Origin: Salipiger marinus
GTDB taxonomy: Bacteria > Pseudomonadota > Alphaproteobacteria > Rhodobacterales > Rhodobacteraceae
Direction of reading: 5' to 3'
DNA length: 64,000 bases
Assembly (NCBI RefSeq): GCF_900100085.1
Contig: NZ_FNEJ01000001.1
Span: 186,001 to 250,000 of the forward strand
Below, one piece after another: positions 53,995-62,230 of this stretch. The translations under genes and the position numbers were made by a program. The notes below the pieces were generated by a model. It worked only from the letters and a program-made list of their open reading frames with translations. It was not told the origin of the DNA and did no database searches. Positions within the stretch are counted from its first letter, which is position 1. Every line of letters begins with the position of its first letter.

Positions 53995-56900
53995 CCCGCC
54001 CCGCACGACCCGGCCCGGACCTCCCGGCGGAGGGGGGTGACAGCTCTCCGCCCGGGGCGGCGGGCGTCACTGCGTCGTTCAGCCCTCGCCCCCCCGGGAC
54101 CGAGGCGGACAGCGCCCTGTCCCCTGCCGATTCCTATGCCGAACTTTGCGTGACCAGCAACTTCACCTTCCTCACCGGCGCCTCCCATCCCGAGGAACTG
54201 GTGATCCGCGCCGCCGAACTGGGTCTTGCCGCGCTGGCCATCACCGACCGCAATTCGGTGGCGGGCGTGGTGCGCGCCTTTTCGGCGCTGAAGGAACTGA
54301 CCCGGCTGCAGGATCAGGCGCGGACCGATCACGCCGCCGCCATGGACGGATCCGGGATCCGGTCGCACCGGGTGACCGACCCTTCCAGCCGCCAGACCCG
54401 GTGCATGGGCGAAAGCGGAGAGGAAGGCGCCCCGGCGCTGCCGCTCGACCGGCCCCTGCCCCGGCTCATCCCCGGCGCACGGCTGGTGCTGACCGACAGC
54501 GCGGTGCACTGGCTGGCCCTGCCCACCGATCTTGCCGCGTGGTCGCGGCTGACCCGGCTGCTGACGCTGGGCAAGCGCCGCGCCCCGAAAGGCGACTGTC
54601 ACCTGACCCGCGCCGATCTGCTGGACTGGGGTCAGGGCATGATCCTGATCGCCCTGCCGCCCGATCCGCTGGATCCCGACCCGCAGAAGACAGAGGCCCC
54701 CGCCCGCCGGACCGAGGCCGATCTGCGCCAGATCGCGCGGGCCTTCGCCGGGCAGTGCCATCTGGGCGCGGCGCCGGTCTATGACGGGCAGGATCAGGAA
54801 CGGCTGGACCGGCTGGCGGCGCTGTCGCAGGGCACCGGCCTGCCCATGGTGGCGGTGGGCGAGGTGCTGATGCACCGCGCGGCCCGGCGGCCTCTGGCGG
54901 ATGTGCTGACCTGCCTGCGCACCGGCTGCACCATCGACGGCATCGGCACCCGGCGGCTGGCCAATGGCGAACGCCGCCTCAAATCCGGGACGGACATGGC
55001 GCGGCTCTTTCACCGCTATCCCGCCGCGCTGCGCCGCACGCTGGACATCGCCAATGCCTGCGCCTTCCGCCTTGACCAGCTGCGCTATCAATATCCCGCC
55101 GAAACCCGCAACGGCGAGGCGGCGCAGGACCGGCTGGAGCGGCTGACCCGCGAGGGGCTGGGCTGGCGCTATCCCGGAGGCCCGCCGCCCAAGATCGTCA
55201 GCCGCGCCGAAAAGGAACTGCGCCTGATCGCGGAGGTGGGCTATGCGCCCTATTTCCTGACCGTGCATGACATCGTGGCCTTTGCCCGCTCGCGCGGCAT
55301 CCTGTGTCAGGGGCGCGGCTCCGCTGCCAATTCCGTGGTCTGCTACCTGCTGGGCGTCACCGAGGTGCCGCCCGAATCCATCACGCTGATCTTTGAGCGG
55401 TTCATCAGCAAGGACCGGGGCGAGCCACCCGACATCGACGTGGATTTCGAACATGAACGCCGCGAGGAGGTGATCCAGTGGATCTATGACCGTTACGGGC
55501 GCGACCGGGCCGGGCTGACCGCCACGGTGATCCATTTCCGGTCCCGCGCCGCCATCCGCGAGGTGGGCAAGGTCATGGGGCTCAGTCAGGATGTGCTGGC
55601 GCGGCTGTCGGGCCAGATCTGGGGCTGGTCCTCCAGCGCGCCGGGACCGGACCGGCTGCGCGAGGCGGGGCTTGATCCCGCTGACCGCCGGGTGCGGCTG
55701 GCGGCGCAGATCATCGCGCAGATCATCGGCTTTCCCCGCCATCTGAGCCAGCATGTCGGCGGGTTTGTCATCACGGAGGGCCGTCTGGACGATCTGTGCC
55801 CGATCGAGAATGCCGCGATGGACGACCGCACCATCATCGAATGGGACAAGGATGACATCGACGCGCTGGGGCTGATGAAGGTCGACATTCTGGCGCTGGG
55901 GATGCTGACCGCGATCCGCAAAAGCTTTGCCCTGCTGGCCGAACACCGGCGCAAGACCTACACGCTGGCCAATGTGCCGCCCCATGACGAGCAGGTTTAT
56001 GACATGCTGTGCCGCGCCGATGCCATCGGGGTGTTTCAGGTGGAAAGCCGGGCACAGCTGAATTTCCTGCCCCGGATGCAGCCCCGGGATTTCTACGATC
56101 TGGTCTGCGAGGTGGCCATCGTGCGCCCTGGCCCCATTCAGGGCGGCATGGTGCATCCGTTCATCAACCGCCGTCAGGGCCGCGAGCCGGTGGAGGATCT
56201 GGGCCCCGCCCTGATGGAGGTGCTGGGCCGCACCTATGGCGTGCCGCTGTTTCAGGAACAGGCGATGCAGATTGCCGTGGTCGCGGCGGGTTTTACCCCC
56301 GCCGAGGCCGACCGGCTGCGCCGCAGCCTTGCCACCTTCAAGCGCATGGGCACCATCGGCAGCTTCCGCGACCGCTTCGTGTCCGGGATGCTGGCGCGCG
56401 GCCATGCGGCGGATTTTGCCGAACGCTGCTTCGCGCAGATCGAAGGCTTCGGCAGCTACGGCTTTCCCGAAAGCCACGCCGCCAGCTTTGCCCGGCTGGT
56501 CTATATCTCGGCATGGCTGAAATGCCATCATCAGGAGGTCTTTACCTGCGCGCTGCTGAACAGCCAGCCCATGGGGTTCTACGCCCCGGCGCAGCTGGTG
56601 CGCGACGCCCGCGATCACGGGGTGGAGGTGCGGCCTGTCTCGGTCAACCATTCGCACTGGGACTGCACGCTGGAGCCGCGCGCGGATGGCGCGCTGGCGC
56701 TGCGGCTGGGTCTGCGCCAGATCAAGGGCCTGCGCGAGGAGGACGCGCGCTGGATCGTGGCGGCGCGGGGCAACGGTTATCCCGATGTGGAAAGCCTGTG
56801 GCGCCGCGCCGGGGTGCCGCCGCTGGCGCTGGACCGGCTGGCGGAATCGGATGCCTTTGCCCCGCTGGGACTGACCCGGCGCGATGCGCTCTGGGCCGCG

Positions 56901-57506
56901 CGCGCGCTGCGCGCCCCTGCGCCGCTGCCGCTGTTCGGAGAGACCGGCGAAGGCCTGCGCGAACCCGAGGTGATGCTGCCGCAGATGACACTGGGACAGG
57001 AGGTGGTGGAGGATTACCTGTCGCTGCGCCTGTCGCTGCGCGCCCATCCGATGGAGATGCTGCGCCCGCGCCTGCCCGGCACCACCCCGCATGACCGGCT
57101 GGCCAGCGCCACGGGCCGCGTCACCGTGGCGGGGCTGGTCATCACCCGGCAGCGGCCCGGCACCGCCTCGGGGGTGATCTTTCTGACGCTGGAGGACGAG
57201 ACCGGCACCGCCAATGTGGTGGTCTGGTCGCGCATCTACGAAACCTTCCGCAAGGCGGTGATCGCGGGGCGGCTGCTGCGGGTCAGCGGGCGGATCGAAC
57301 GCGAAGGCCGGGTGGTTCACCTGATCGCGGAGCGGATCGAGGATCTGTCGCCGCATCTGGCCACGCTGGGCCGCCCGCTGCTGATCGCGCCGAATGACGG
57401 GCGGGCGGATGAAACCCGCCGCCCTGCCGGGGGCAGCCTGCGCGCCTCGGCCCGGCATCCGCGCGATCAGGCCAAGGTGCTGTTCCCAAGCCGGGATTTC
57501 CACTAG
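53991..57506 (+). CDS. dnaE2: Error-prone DNA polymerase DnaE2 (ImuC)
   Basis: 1171-residue C-family polymerase for SOS translesion synthesis. PHP domain (about 45-300, AELCVTSNFTFLTGASHPEE, AALAITDRNSVAGV), palm with GRGSAANSVVCYLLGVTEV and the catalytic DIDVDFEHERREEV, fingers, helix-hairpin-helix and a C-terminal OB fold (about 1030-1110, VAGLVITRQRPG). Two oddities: a Pro/Gly/Ser-rich N-terminal extension of about 45 residues before the PHP domain, and an insertion at about 110-160 (around SGIRSHRVTDPSSRQTRCMG). Start overlaps imuB (ATGA). Confidence 0.93.
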   Translation: MTRPARPGPDLPAEGGDSSPPGAAGVTASFSPRPPGTEADSALSPADSYAELCVTSNFTFLTGASHPEELVIRAAELGLAALAITDRNSVAGVVRAFSALKELTRLQDQARTDHAAAMDGSGIRSHRVTDPSSRQTRCMGESGEEGAPALPLDRPLPRLIPGARLVLTDSAVHWLALPTDLAAWSRLTRLLTLGKRRAPKGDCHLTRADLLDWGQGMILIALPPDPLDPDPQKTEAPARRTEADLRQIARAFAGQCHLGAAPVYDGQDQERLDRLAALSQGTGLPMVAVGEVLMHRAARRPLADVLTCLRTGCTIDGIGTRRLANGERRLKSGTDMARLFHRYPAALRRTLDIANACAFRLDQLRYQYPAETRNGEAAQDRLERLTREGLGWRYPGGPPPKIVSRAEKELRLIAEVGYAPYFLTVHDIVAFARSRGILCQGRGSAANSVVCYLLGVTEVPPESITLIFERFISKDRGEPPDIDVDFEHERREEVIQWIYDRYGRDRAGLTATVIHFRSRAAIREVGKVMGLSQDVLARLSGQIWGWSSSAPGPDRLREAGLDPADRRVRLAAQIIAQIIGFPRHLSQHVGGFVITEGRLDDLCPIENAAMDDRTIIEWDKDDIDALGLMKVDILALGMLTAIRKSFALLAEHRRKTYTLANVPPHDEQVYDMLCRADAIGVFQVESRAQLNFLPRMQPRDFYDLVCEVAIVRPGPIQGGMVHPFINRRQGREPVEDLGPALMEVLGRTYGVPLFQEQAMQIAVVAAGFTPAEADRLRRSLATFKRMGTIGSFRDRFVSGMLARGHAADFAERCFAQIEGFGSYGFPESHAASFARLVYISAWLKCHHQEVFTCALLNSQPMGFYAPAQLVRDARDHGVEVRPVSVNHSHWDCTLEPRADGALALRLGLRQIKGLREEDARWIVAARGNGYPDVESLWRRAGVPPLALDRLAESDAFAPLGLTRRDALWAARALRAPAPLPLFGETGEGLREPEVMLPQMTLGQEVVEDYLSLRLSLRAHPMEMLRPRLPGTTPHDRLASATGRVTVAGLVITRQRPGTASGVIFLTLEDETGTANVVVWSRIYETFRKAVIAGRLLRVSGRIEREGRVVHLIAERIEDLSPHLATLGRPLLIAPNDGRADETRRPAGGSLRASARHPRDQAKVLFPSRDFH

Positions 57507-58930
57507 CCCCCGGCGGCCTCTGCCGCTGCCTGCCGCCCGGCGGCGGCACGGTTCTGCGCCACGCCCCAGACCGGTTCCTGCAGCGGCAGCACCCACGCAT
57601 CGGCGCGCAGGTAGTTCAGGCGCACGGCGGTCAGGTCGGTCTGCGGGTCGATGAACAGCTGCGCCGGGCGCCCGTTCAGCGACTTGTAGATCTCGGCATG
57701 GACCGCAACATCGCCATGCCCCGCCTCCTGCCAGATGCCCTCCAGATGCCCGGCGAACTGGTGGACCATGTCGCTGCGCACCAGCATCTTCGATGTCTGC
57801 CGGGGCGTCAGATAATCCTCGGGATCGACCAGCCATTCCTGATCGCCGGAGCGGACGCGGAACAGGCCCGTCGCCTGCCGGTCATAGATGCGCATCCGCC
57901 ATGACAGCCGGTGCCCGTCGCCGGTCCAGCGCACCTCGGTCGGGAAGGCGCCCGCGCGCAGCGGCAGCGCCACCTGCACCGCCAGCCACAGCGCAAGCCC
58001 GGCCAGCGCCAGCCCCGGCAGCGCCCGCGCCGGAGGTGCCACGGGATCGGGCAGCGCGGGCAGCGGCTCGACCCGCGCATGCAGCCAGCGCAGCAGCTGC
58101 CGCGGCCAGTCGGGGGCGAAAAAGATCGTGCTGGCGGCGATGGTCATCCACGGGAAGATCCCGATGTTGAAAAACACCGCATTGGCGCTGTGGAACAGCA
58201 CATAGATGCCAAAGACCGGCAGCCGCGTGCGCCGCCACATCAGCAGCGGCGCCCCCAGCAGATGCAGCGCGACGGTGGCCCATGCCCCGGTCAGGATCAC
58301 CCAGTCCTGTTCGAACAGCGCGCCAAAGGGAAACGCGCCCGACTGCGCGCGCAGCCACAGCCCCAGCGGCTCGCCCGCCAGCCAGTCCGGCGTCAGCTTC
58401 ACCAGCCCCGCGAAGATCAGCATGATCTCCATCTGCGCGCGCAGCACGAAGACCGCCGCATAGGGCACATGATCTGCCGCCACGCCGGGAAACCACGCGG
58501 CATCCAGCGACAGCGCGCGATGCGCGGGCAGCACGCACATCAGCAGCAGGAACAGCAGGACAAGGTAGAAATGGTTGAGGTATTCCGCCTTGTCGAGCAG
58601 GAAGAAATAGGCAAACAGCACCGTCAGCGCCACGATGGCGACGCGGTAGAACAGGCCCAGCATGACCAGCAGCGCGGCCAGCCCCATGCCCAGCCACGCC
58701 ACATGAATCCACGGGTCCGGCAGCGGCTGCACCCAGCCGAAACCCGGCCATGTAAAATGCAGATCCGGCGCCACCCAGTAGCGCCAGATGCGGTCATGCC
58801 AAAGGAAGCGCCAGCAATCCACCACCAGAAGCGCCCCCAGCGCGATGCGGAAGACGGCCAGCGACAGCACGGGCACGGGACGGGCAAGCGCCTGTGCCAT
58901 GGAGGTGAGGCTTGGAATGGATGGGGTCAT
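57503..58930 (-). CDS. HTTM / vitamin-K-dependent gamma-carboxylase-like membrane protein
   Basis: 475 residues: about seven to eight membrane helices (1-295) and a periplasmic-type beta domain (about 315-455). It resembles gamma-glutamyl carboxylases closely: LNHFYL (N119-H120), GLVKLTPDWLAGEP (K178) and FHSANAVFFNIG (H247) align with the human Asn159/His160, Lys218 and His287 regions as I recall them, and the C-terminal HRLSWRM and DYLTPRQTSKM match the family. It thus keeps the residues of an active carboxylase; the substrate is unknown. Divergent from a DCC oxidoreductase gene with shared promoter sequence. Confidence 0.85.
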   Translation of the reverse strand: MTPSIPSLTSMAQALARPVPVLSLAVFRIALGALLVVDCWRFLWHDRIWRYWVAPDLHFTWPGFGWVQPLPDPWIHVAWLGMGLAALLVMLGLFYRVAIVALTVLFAYFFLLDKAEYLNHFYLVLLFLLLMCVLPAHRALSLDAAWFPGVAADHVPYAAVFVLRAQMEIMLIFAGLVKLTPDWLAGEPLGLWLRAQSGAFPFGALFEQDWVILTGAWATVALHLLGAPLLMWRRTRLPVFGIYVLFHSANAVFFNIGIFPWMTIAASTIFFAPDWPRQLLRWLHARVEPLPALPDPVAPPARALPGLALAGLALWLAVQVALPLRAGAFPTEVRWTGDGHRLSWRMRIYDRQATGLFRVRSGDQEWLVDPEDYLTPRQTSKMLVRSDMVHQFAGHLEGIWQEAGHGDVAVHAEIYKSLNGRPAQLFIDPQTDLTAVRLNYLRADAWVLPLQEPVWGVAQNRAAAGRQAAAEAAGG

Positions 58931-58960
58931 CGGTCTCTCCCGCTATGTCTTGTCCATGAG

Positions 58961-58990
58961 GGAATAACGGGCGGGTGCCGGGCGTATTCC
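58961..58990. promoter_or_regulatory. Overlapping divergent ECF-type promoters
   Basis: Plus strand GGAA (58961-58964) N18 CGTA (58983-58986) for the DCC gene; minus strand GGAA (58990-58987) N17 CGTT (58969-58966) for the carboxylase-like gene. Together they form a palindrome GGAATA-N18-TATTCC, so each -35 lies over the other's -10 edge. Both start points would be about 26-30 bases from the respective ATG. Confidence 0.65.
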
Positions 58991-59018
58991 CGACAGAGTC
59001 AGACTGGAGCAAGTTACG

Positions 59019-59423
59019 ATGCCGGAAAAGCCGCTTGTGATCATCTATGACGGCGACTGTCCGTTCTGCACTGCCTATGTCACCCTTGTCCGCCTGCGCG
59101 AAACGGTGGGCGCGGTCGAGCTGGTGAATGCCCGCTCCGACGATGCGCGCGTCGCCACGCTGCTGGCCGAGCGCGTGGATCTGAACGAGGGCATGGCGGT
59201 GCTCTGGCAGGGCCGCCGCCATGTCGGCGCCGAGGCGGTGCATCTTCTGGCGCTGCTGTCCGGGCAGGGTGGCGGGCTCAACCGCCTGCAGCGGCGGCTG
59301 TTCCGCAACCCGCGCGCGGCCCGCCGGATCTATCCGTGGCTGGTGCGCGGGCGGCGGCTGTGGCTGCGGCTGGCCGGGCGCCGCCCCATTGCCGCCGAGA
59401 AAAATTCGCAGCGGCGGGAATAG
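59019..59423 (+). CDS. DCC-family thiol-disulfide oxidoreductase (DUF393)
   Basis: 134 residues, thioredoxin-like; IIYDGDCPFCTAYV carries the D-x-x-C-x-x-C (C14, C17) DCC signature, and the C-terminus RIYPWLVRGRRLWLRLAGRRP is the usual basic helix of the family. Probably reduces or oxidises thiols or a quinone-linked partner at the membrane; function unproven. DCC proteins are often encoded beside or fused to HTTM/carboxylase-like proteins, as here. Confidence 0.88.
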   Translation: MPEKPLVIIYDGDCPFCTAYVTLVRLRETVGAVELVNARSDDARVATLLAERVDLNEGMAVLWQGRRHVGAEAVHLLALLSGQGGGLNRLQRRLFRNPRAARRIYPWLVRGRRLWLRLAGRRPIAAEKNSQRRE

Positions 59424-59442
59424 GGGGCGGGGCAGCGCCGTT
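59417..59442 (+). promoter_or_regulatory. ECF-type promoter for the first poly-Asp gene
   Basis: GGAA (59417-59420) N18 CGTT (59439-59442), overlapping the last codons of the DCC gene and about 50 bases before the TTG start. Confidence 0.55.
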
Positions 59443-59491
59443 GTCTGGGAACAAGGGCCGCACCGGCCCGCATCCCGGAAAGGAGACCCCC

Positions 59492-59785
59492 TTGACCCCG
59501 ACAAGACCCCTTCTGCTGGCGCTGGCCGCCAGCGTGGCGCTTGGCGCCTTCGCCGCCCCCGGCATGGCCCGGGCCGACGATGATGACGATGGTGGCCGCC
59601 GTGCCGGGCTGTATCTGCCCCATGATCTGCGCGCCCTGATCCGGACCAGCTCGCAGCTGCGCCGCGACGATGATGACGACGACCGCGGCCACTGGCGCCG
59701 GGCCGCCCCGCATCAGGGCCGCGCGCACTGGCACCGCCGGTCCGATGACAGCCCCCGCCGCCGTCACGACGACGACGACGACTGA
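59492..59785 (+). CDS. Small secreted poly-Asp protein
   Basis: 97 residues with a signal peptide (LLLALAASVALGAFAAPGMARA) cut before DDDDDGG. The mature chain alternates runs of five or six Asp with Arg/His-rich stretches and has no Glu and no Cys. It starts at a TTG with AAGGAG upstream; no suitable ATG exists. Looks like a calcium- or metal-binding extracytoplasmic protein; no family recognised. Shares composition with the next gene and with the subtilase N-terminus at 62.8 kb. Confidence 0.72.
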   Translation: MTPTRPLLLALAASVALGAFAAPGMARADDDDDGGRRAGLYLPHDLRALIRTSSQLRRDDDDDDRGHWRRAAPHQGRAHWHRRSDDSPRRRHDDDDD

Positions 59786-59828
59786 TCCCCCTTCCCTCCC
59801 CCACATTGCCCTTCAGAAAGGATACACC

Positions 59829-60293
59829 ATGACCCGCAGCTTCACCCTTGCCACGCTGGCCCTGATCCTTGGATCCACCACGGCGCTGGCCCAGCCTGTC
59901 CGGTTTTCGGAAATCGACCGCAACCGCGACGGCCTGCTGTCCTATCGCGAGCTTGAAAACACCTTCGGCAGCCGCGGCGCCGACGAAGTCTGGAGCCGGG
60001 GCGACGGCTCACCCCTGTCGGCCCGCGACATCCGCTCCGCCGCGTCGCGGGACGATGACGACGACAGCCGGGGCGGCTGGGGCGGTCGTGCGGACCGCGA
60101 CGATGACGACGACCGGCGCGGCGGCGGCTGGGGCCGCGACGATGACGACGACGACAGCGGACGCGACGGCAACGACGATGACGATGATGGCGGCCGGGGC
60201 GGCGATGACGGTGGCCGTGGCGGCGATGATGATGACGGCGGGCGCGGCGGCGATGACGACGGTGGCCGTGGCGGCGATGATGACGACGACTGA
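59829..60293 (+). CDS. Secreted EF-hand protein with poly-Asp/Gly tail
   Basis: 155 residues: signal peptide (MTRSFTLATLALILGSTTALA), one perfect 12-residue EF-hand loop DRNRDGLLSYRE (about 30-41), a linker (LSARDIRSAAS resembles the second half of an EF-hand pair), then about 80 residues made of Asp runs, Gly and Arg. Probably a periplasmic or surface calcium binder. AAAGGA before the ATG; 43 bases after the previous poly-Asp gene, so one operon. The tail is encoded by GAC/GAT-rich repeats prone to length change. Confidence 0.8.
   Translation: MTRSFTLATLALILGSTTALAQPVRFSEIDRNRDGLLSYRELENTFGSRGADEVWSRGDGSPLSARDIRSAASRDDDDDSRGGWGGRADRDDDDDRRGGGWGRDDDDDDSGRDGNDDDDDGGRGGDDGGRGGDDDDGGRGGDDDGGRGGDDDDD
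60051..60293 (+). repeat. GAT/GAC-GGC low-complexity coding repeat
   Basis: DNA encoding the Asp/Gly tail: irregular tandem units such as GATGACGACGA and GGCCGGGGCGGCGATGAC. Likely slippage-prone; all in frame. Confidence 0.8.
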
Positions 60294-60315
60294 CGCGACC
60301 TGACACAGACCCGGA

Positions 60316-60347
60316 CCGGCCCGCCCTCGCGCGGGCCGGTTGCGTTT
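60316..60347 (+). terminator. Terminator of the poly-Asp gene pair
   Basis: CCGGCCCG, eight-base loop, CGGGCCGG, then TTGCGTTT; 22 bases after the stop. Confidence 0.7.
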
Positions 60348-60408
60348 CGGGCCCCCCGGATCACGCTCGCCCCGGTCGATAGAATTTTCAGAAAAATTCG
60401 CGCTCCGA

Positions 60409-60433
60409 GGAATAAGCCCGCGCCGCCAACGTA
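60409..60433 (+). promoter_or_regulatory. ECF-type promoter of the RTX gene
   Basis: GGAA (60409-60412) N17 CGTA (60430-60433), starting GGAATAA as at the subtilase promoter. The leader would be about 70 bases with a GGAAGGA ribosome site. Confidence 0.65.
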
Positions 60434-60509
60434 ATCCATATGAAGGCCAGGACGCACCGGCCCTTCAGCACACCAACCCTTTGATGAGTGACAACGGAAG
60501 GACTTCAAA

Positions 60510-61295
60510 ATGGCACGTATTACTGGAAACGACTCCGCCAACCGCCTGTTCGGCACCGGCCTTTCGGACGTGATCCTTGGCCTTGACGGCGCAGACACCA
60601 TCTATGGCCGCGCAGGCAATGACCGGATCGAAGGCAATGACGACGAGGACCGGCTCTATGGCGAAGATGGCAATGACGTCATCCTCGGTGGCAAGGGCGA
60701 GGACACGCTGGACGGCGGCGCGGGCGACGACACGCTGACCGATGAAAGCGGCGACGACCTGCTGGTCGGCGGCGCGGGCCATGACCTGATGGACGCGGGC
60801 GAAGGCAATGACCGGCTGAATGGCGGCGACGGCAACGACCGCATGTATGGCCGCGAAGGCAATGACAAGATGGTGGGCGGCGCGGGCGCCGACCGCATGT
60901 TCGGCGGCGCGGGTGACGACCACATGGATGGCGGGTCGGGCAGCGACCGCATGATCGCCGACGAGGGCAATGACACCCTTCTGGGCGGCACCGGCAACGA
61001 CATGATGTCGGGCGGCGAAGGCAATGACGTGCTGCATGGCGGCGCGGGCAATGACATCATGACCGGGGGCGAAGGCGCCGACCGTTTCGTGTTCAACGCG
61101 GGCCGCGACGTGATCCGCGATTTCGAAAGCGGCGATGACGACATCGACCTGCGCGCCTTTGCCGACAGCTTCGGCGATGTGCAGGCCGCAGCGGTCCAGC
61201 AGGGATCGGATCTGCTGCTGCGCTTCGGCGCCCACGAACTGCGGCTTGAAGACACCCGGCTGTCGCAGCTCGACTCCGACGATTTCATCTTCTGA
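60510..61295 (+). CDS. RTX calcium-binding protein, type I secretion substrate candidate
   Basis: 261 residues made almost entirely of RTX repeats: after 23 residues come 19 uninterrupted nonapeptides (24-194) of the GGxGxDxhx type, then a 67-residue C-terminal part with GADRFVFNAGRDVIRDFESG and an end QLDSDDFIF. No Sec signal; RTX proteins with such C-termini leave by type I secretion, and a PrtD/HlyD-type pair lies at 24.5-27.6 kb. No enzymatic domain, so probably a calcium-folded extracellular or surface protein. Confidence 0.9.
   Translation: MARITGNDSANRLFGTGLSDVILGLDGADTIYGRAGNDRIEGNDDEDRLYGEDGNDVILGGKGEDTLDGGAGDDTLTDESGDDLLVGGAGHDLMDAGEGNDRLNGGDGNDRMYGREGNDKMVGGAGADRMFGGAGDDHMDGGSGSDRMIADEGNDTLLGGTGNDMMSGGEGNDVLHGGAGNDIMTGGEGADRFVFNAGRDVIRDFESGDDDIDLRAFADSFGDVQAAAVQQGSDLLLRFGAHELRLEDTRLSQLDSDDFIF
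60579..61091 (+). repeat. 27-base tandem repeat array (19 units) encoding RTX nonads
   Basis: Nineteen in-register 27-base units without a gap, each giving one nonapeptide; most contain GGC-GGC and GGCAATGAC-like cores. Variants lacking the leading Gly-Gly (units 1, 3, 7, 9, 15) alternate with canonical ones. Confidence 0.85.
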
Positions 61296-61318
61296 GTGAG
61301 GCAGGCAGAAGATGATCC

Positions 61319-61350
61319 CCCGCCGCGGCTGGTCCGCGGCGGGCTTTTTT
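61319..61350 (+). terminator. Terminator of the RTX gene
   Basis: CCCGCCGCGG, CTGGT loop, CCGCGGCGGG, C then TTTTTT: ten perfect pairs, 23 bases after the stop. Confidence 0.92.
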
Positions 61351-61385
61351 GTGCCCGCCCCGATCTGCGACCCGGCGCCGGCCAT

Positions 61386-61414
61386 AAAAAAACCCCCGCC
61401 ATGGCGGGGGTTTT
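61386..61414. terminator. Bidirectional terminator
   Basis: AAAAAAA-CCCCCGCC-AT-GGCGGGGG-TTTT: perfect palindrome flanked by A- and T-tracts, suited to ending transcription from the RTX gene and from the anti-sigma gene on the other strand. Confidence 0.85.
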
Positions 61415-61433
61415 CTGCTGCTTAGGACGGCGG

Positions 61434-62204
61434 TCAGAGAGACTGCAGCGCCTGCGCCTCTTCTTCGGGGGTCAGCACCGGCCCGGCGCCCACGGCGGAG
61501 AGATAGGATTCCAGCGTCTCCATCGACGAGGCGGGGGCATAGCCGCCCTCCTCCGGGGCTGCGGCAAGGGCCAGCGTCGTGCGCCAGCCGCCCGCCTCGA
61601 AACAGGCCACCGACACCACGCTGCCAAGGCTGCCCTCCACCTCGAATTCGCGGCAGAGCCGGTCCTGCGCGTCGCGGAACGAGGCCAGCACCGCGATCTC
61701 GCCCTGATCCAGCGCGCGGCCCTCGCCCGAGGGCAGGCTGCTCAGCGCCTCGGTCACGCCCGGCACAGCCAGAGCCGCAAAGCCAAGCGGCGCCGCGGCA
61801 TCCGGCGCGGCCAGCCGCGCGGCGCCAAATCCCGCGCCCAGCCCCACGGCCAGCGCAAGGCTCGCCGCCAGCGCCATCGGCTGCCAGCGCGGTGCGGACG
61901 TGTCGCGGCCCCGGAACGGCACCACCTTTTCCTCTGGCGCCTGCTCGGGCACGGTTTCGGGCGCGGCGGCCCCCGCCTCCAGCGTGGCGCGCACCCGCGC
62001 CATCAGCGCATCGGGCACCGGGTCCAGCGGACGCGCGGCGGCAGCCTCTGCCAGCACGTCGCGCGTGCCGGTGAACAGCGCCAGCCGCCGCAGCAGTTCC
62101 GGATCACGCGCCAGCGCCTGATCCAGTTCGGCGGCGGTGGCATCGTCCAGTTCGCCGTCGGCATAGGCCATCAGCGTCTCGTCCGGATAATTATGCTCCT
62201 GCAT
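61434..62204 (-). CDS. Transmembrane anti-sigma factor
   Basis: 256 residues: N-terminal cytosolic anti-sigma-like helical domain (about 5-60, ETLMAYADGELDDATAAELDQAL) without the zinc H-x3-C-x2-C motif, a second helix region to about 95, a single membrane helix (about 107-132, MALAASLALAVGLGAGFGAARL) and a periplasmic C-terminal domain with two Cys (DRLCREFEVEG, VACFEAGG) that could form a redox-sensitive disulfide. It holds the sigma factor until a periplasmic signal is sensed. 26 bases after the sigma gene. Confidence 0.88.
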   Translation of the reverse strand: MQEHNYPDETLMAYADGELDDATAAELDQALARDPELLRRLALFTGTRDVLAEAAAARPLDPVPDALMARVRATLEAGAAAPETVPEQAPEEKVVPFRGRDTSAPRWQPMALAASLALAVGLGAGFGAARLAAPDAAAPLGFAALAVPGVTEALSSLPSGEGRALDQGEIAVLASFRDAQDRLCREFEVEGSLGSVVSVACFEAGGWRTTLALAAAPEEGGYAPASSMETLESYLSAVGAGPVLTPEEEAQALQSL

Positions 62205-62230
62205 CCTGCATCTCCTTCGGGTCCGGAAGA

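Noticed and set aside
53886-57836. 1316-codon minus-strand open frame opposite dnaE2
   Set aside because: Pure shadow of DnaE2 codon bias; crosses two real convergent genes and has no family features.
59492-60293. Poly-Asp proteins as substrates of the gamma-carboxylase-like enzyme
   Set aside because: Attractive by position, but the first has no Glu at all and the second only four; if the enzyme acts on Glu they are poor substrates. Kept as a hypothesis only for Asp modification.
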